From Asticcacaulis sp. ZE23SCel15 (GTDB taxonomy: Bacteria > Pseudomonadota > Alphaproteobacteria > Caulobacterales > Caulobacteraceae), in assembly GCF_030505395.1 (NCBI RefSeq), contig NZ_CP130044.1, forward strand, positions 3,023,001 through 3,087,000: a stretch of DNA of 64,000 nucleotides, given 5' to 3'. Positions 63,904 through 64,000 of this stretch are shown one piece after another. A model generated the notes under the pieces. That model was not told where the DNA came from. It searched no databases and saw only the letters and a list, made by a program, of their open reading frames with translations. Every line of letters begins with the position of its first letter. Within the stretch, counting starts at the first letter, position 1. The position numbers and the translations under genes were made by a program.

Positions 63904-64000
63904 TCAGCTCGGAAATTCCGGCAAAGGGATAAGGCCGAACTGGATAATGATCATAACCAGCACCCAAATCCCCGCCGCAATGTAGGTTGTGGTCAGCAAT
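63904..64000 (-). CDS. DUF1467-like small membrane protein, C-terminal end (cut by the window)
   Basis: On the minus strand the last 31 codons read LLTTTYIAAGIWVLVMIIIQ and end PLPEFPS before TGA at 63904-63906. The single hydrophobic helix after a TT-x-IAAG motif fits the C-terminus of DUF1467 proteins (about 85 residues, two membrane helices), which lie upstream of proS in many Alphaproteobacteria. The start lies beyond the window. Function unknown. Confidence 0.6.
   Translation of the reverse strand, partial: LLTTTYIAAGIWVLVMIIIQFGLIPLPEFPS

Noticed and set aside
1-64000. CRISPR arrays, rRNA genes, complete tRNA genes or insertion sequences
   Set aside because: No regularly spaced repeats, transposase frames or tRNA-like folds were found on reading through the window; a covariance-model search would be decisive for small RNAs.

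Overview
The window reads as the chromosome of a Gram-negative alphaproteobacterium, most likely of the Caulobacterales (an Asticcacaulis/Caulobacter-type organism). This is inferred from the order rpsB-tsf-pyrH-frr-uppS-cdsA-dxr-rseP-bamA-skp-lpxD-fabZ-lpxA-lpxI-lpxB, the use of LpxI, the short ProS without an editing insertion, the SsuA/TonB-receptor-rich content and tandem two-receiver response regulators. The genus is a guess; the class is well supported.
Layout: (1) 1-1.1 kb: the C-terminal part of a mini tyrosine recombinase, a small SH3/UvrD-tail-like protein and an AT-rich control region with palindromes. (2) 1.1-14.2 kb: one co-directional organosulfur locus. It holds two DszB-type (sulfinate desulfinase) enzymes, a TonB-dependent receptor, an SsuA lipoprotein, an MFS carrier, two SsuC permeases, SsuB, a nitroreductase-type flavoprotein, two SsuD-type luciferase-like monooxygenases and a class II aldolase-like protein, and ends in a terminator hairpin. 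I infer that it imports a sulfonate or aromatic organosulfur compound across both membranes and removes its sulfur with reduced-flavin oxygenases and desulfinases. (3) 14.4-19.6 kb: a GyrI-like effector-binding protein, then a visibly AT-richer accessory segment with a 1042-residue SIR2-STAND-TPR protein (probable anti-phage abortive-infection sensor), a truncated gene remnant and about 0.7 kb of non-coding DNA. (4) 19.6-24.1 kb: an iron/metal-uptake block (TonB, TonB-dependent receptor, DUF4198 protein, EF-hand protein) around a Fur-box-like site.
(5) 24.2-41.6 kb: mixed housekeeping genes: lipoprotein cytochrome c, NfeD/SPFH pair, NUDIX hydrolase, FAD-linked dehydrogenase, two tandem double-receiver regulators, YaaA, threonylcarbamoyl-AMP synthase, a cytochrome b561-YceI fusion, a two-domain acyl-CoA dehydrogenase, a trypsin-like protease, oligopeptidase B, a GNAT and a membrane acyltransferase. 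(6) 41.6-56.6 kb: the minus-strand envelope-biogenesis and translation cluster from lpxB back to rpsB. (7) 56.8-64 kb: dnaE, lolD, lolC/E, proS and the end of a DUF1467-like membrane protein, all on the minus strand.
Most unusual points: the DszB-type triad (Cys-His-Arg) in two proteins that would normally be called ABC binding proteins; an SsuD-like enzyme lacking several known SsuD catalytic residues; a monooxygenase reading frame whose apparent start codon is ATA; a palindromic repeat inserted in frame in ssuC; a second, synonymously diverged copy of the last codons of the FAD-dehydrogenase gene just downstream of it; and the SIR2-STAND defence protein. No CRISPR array, rRNA, intact tRNA or insertion sequence was seen.
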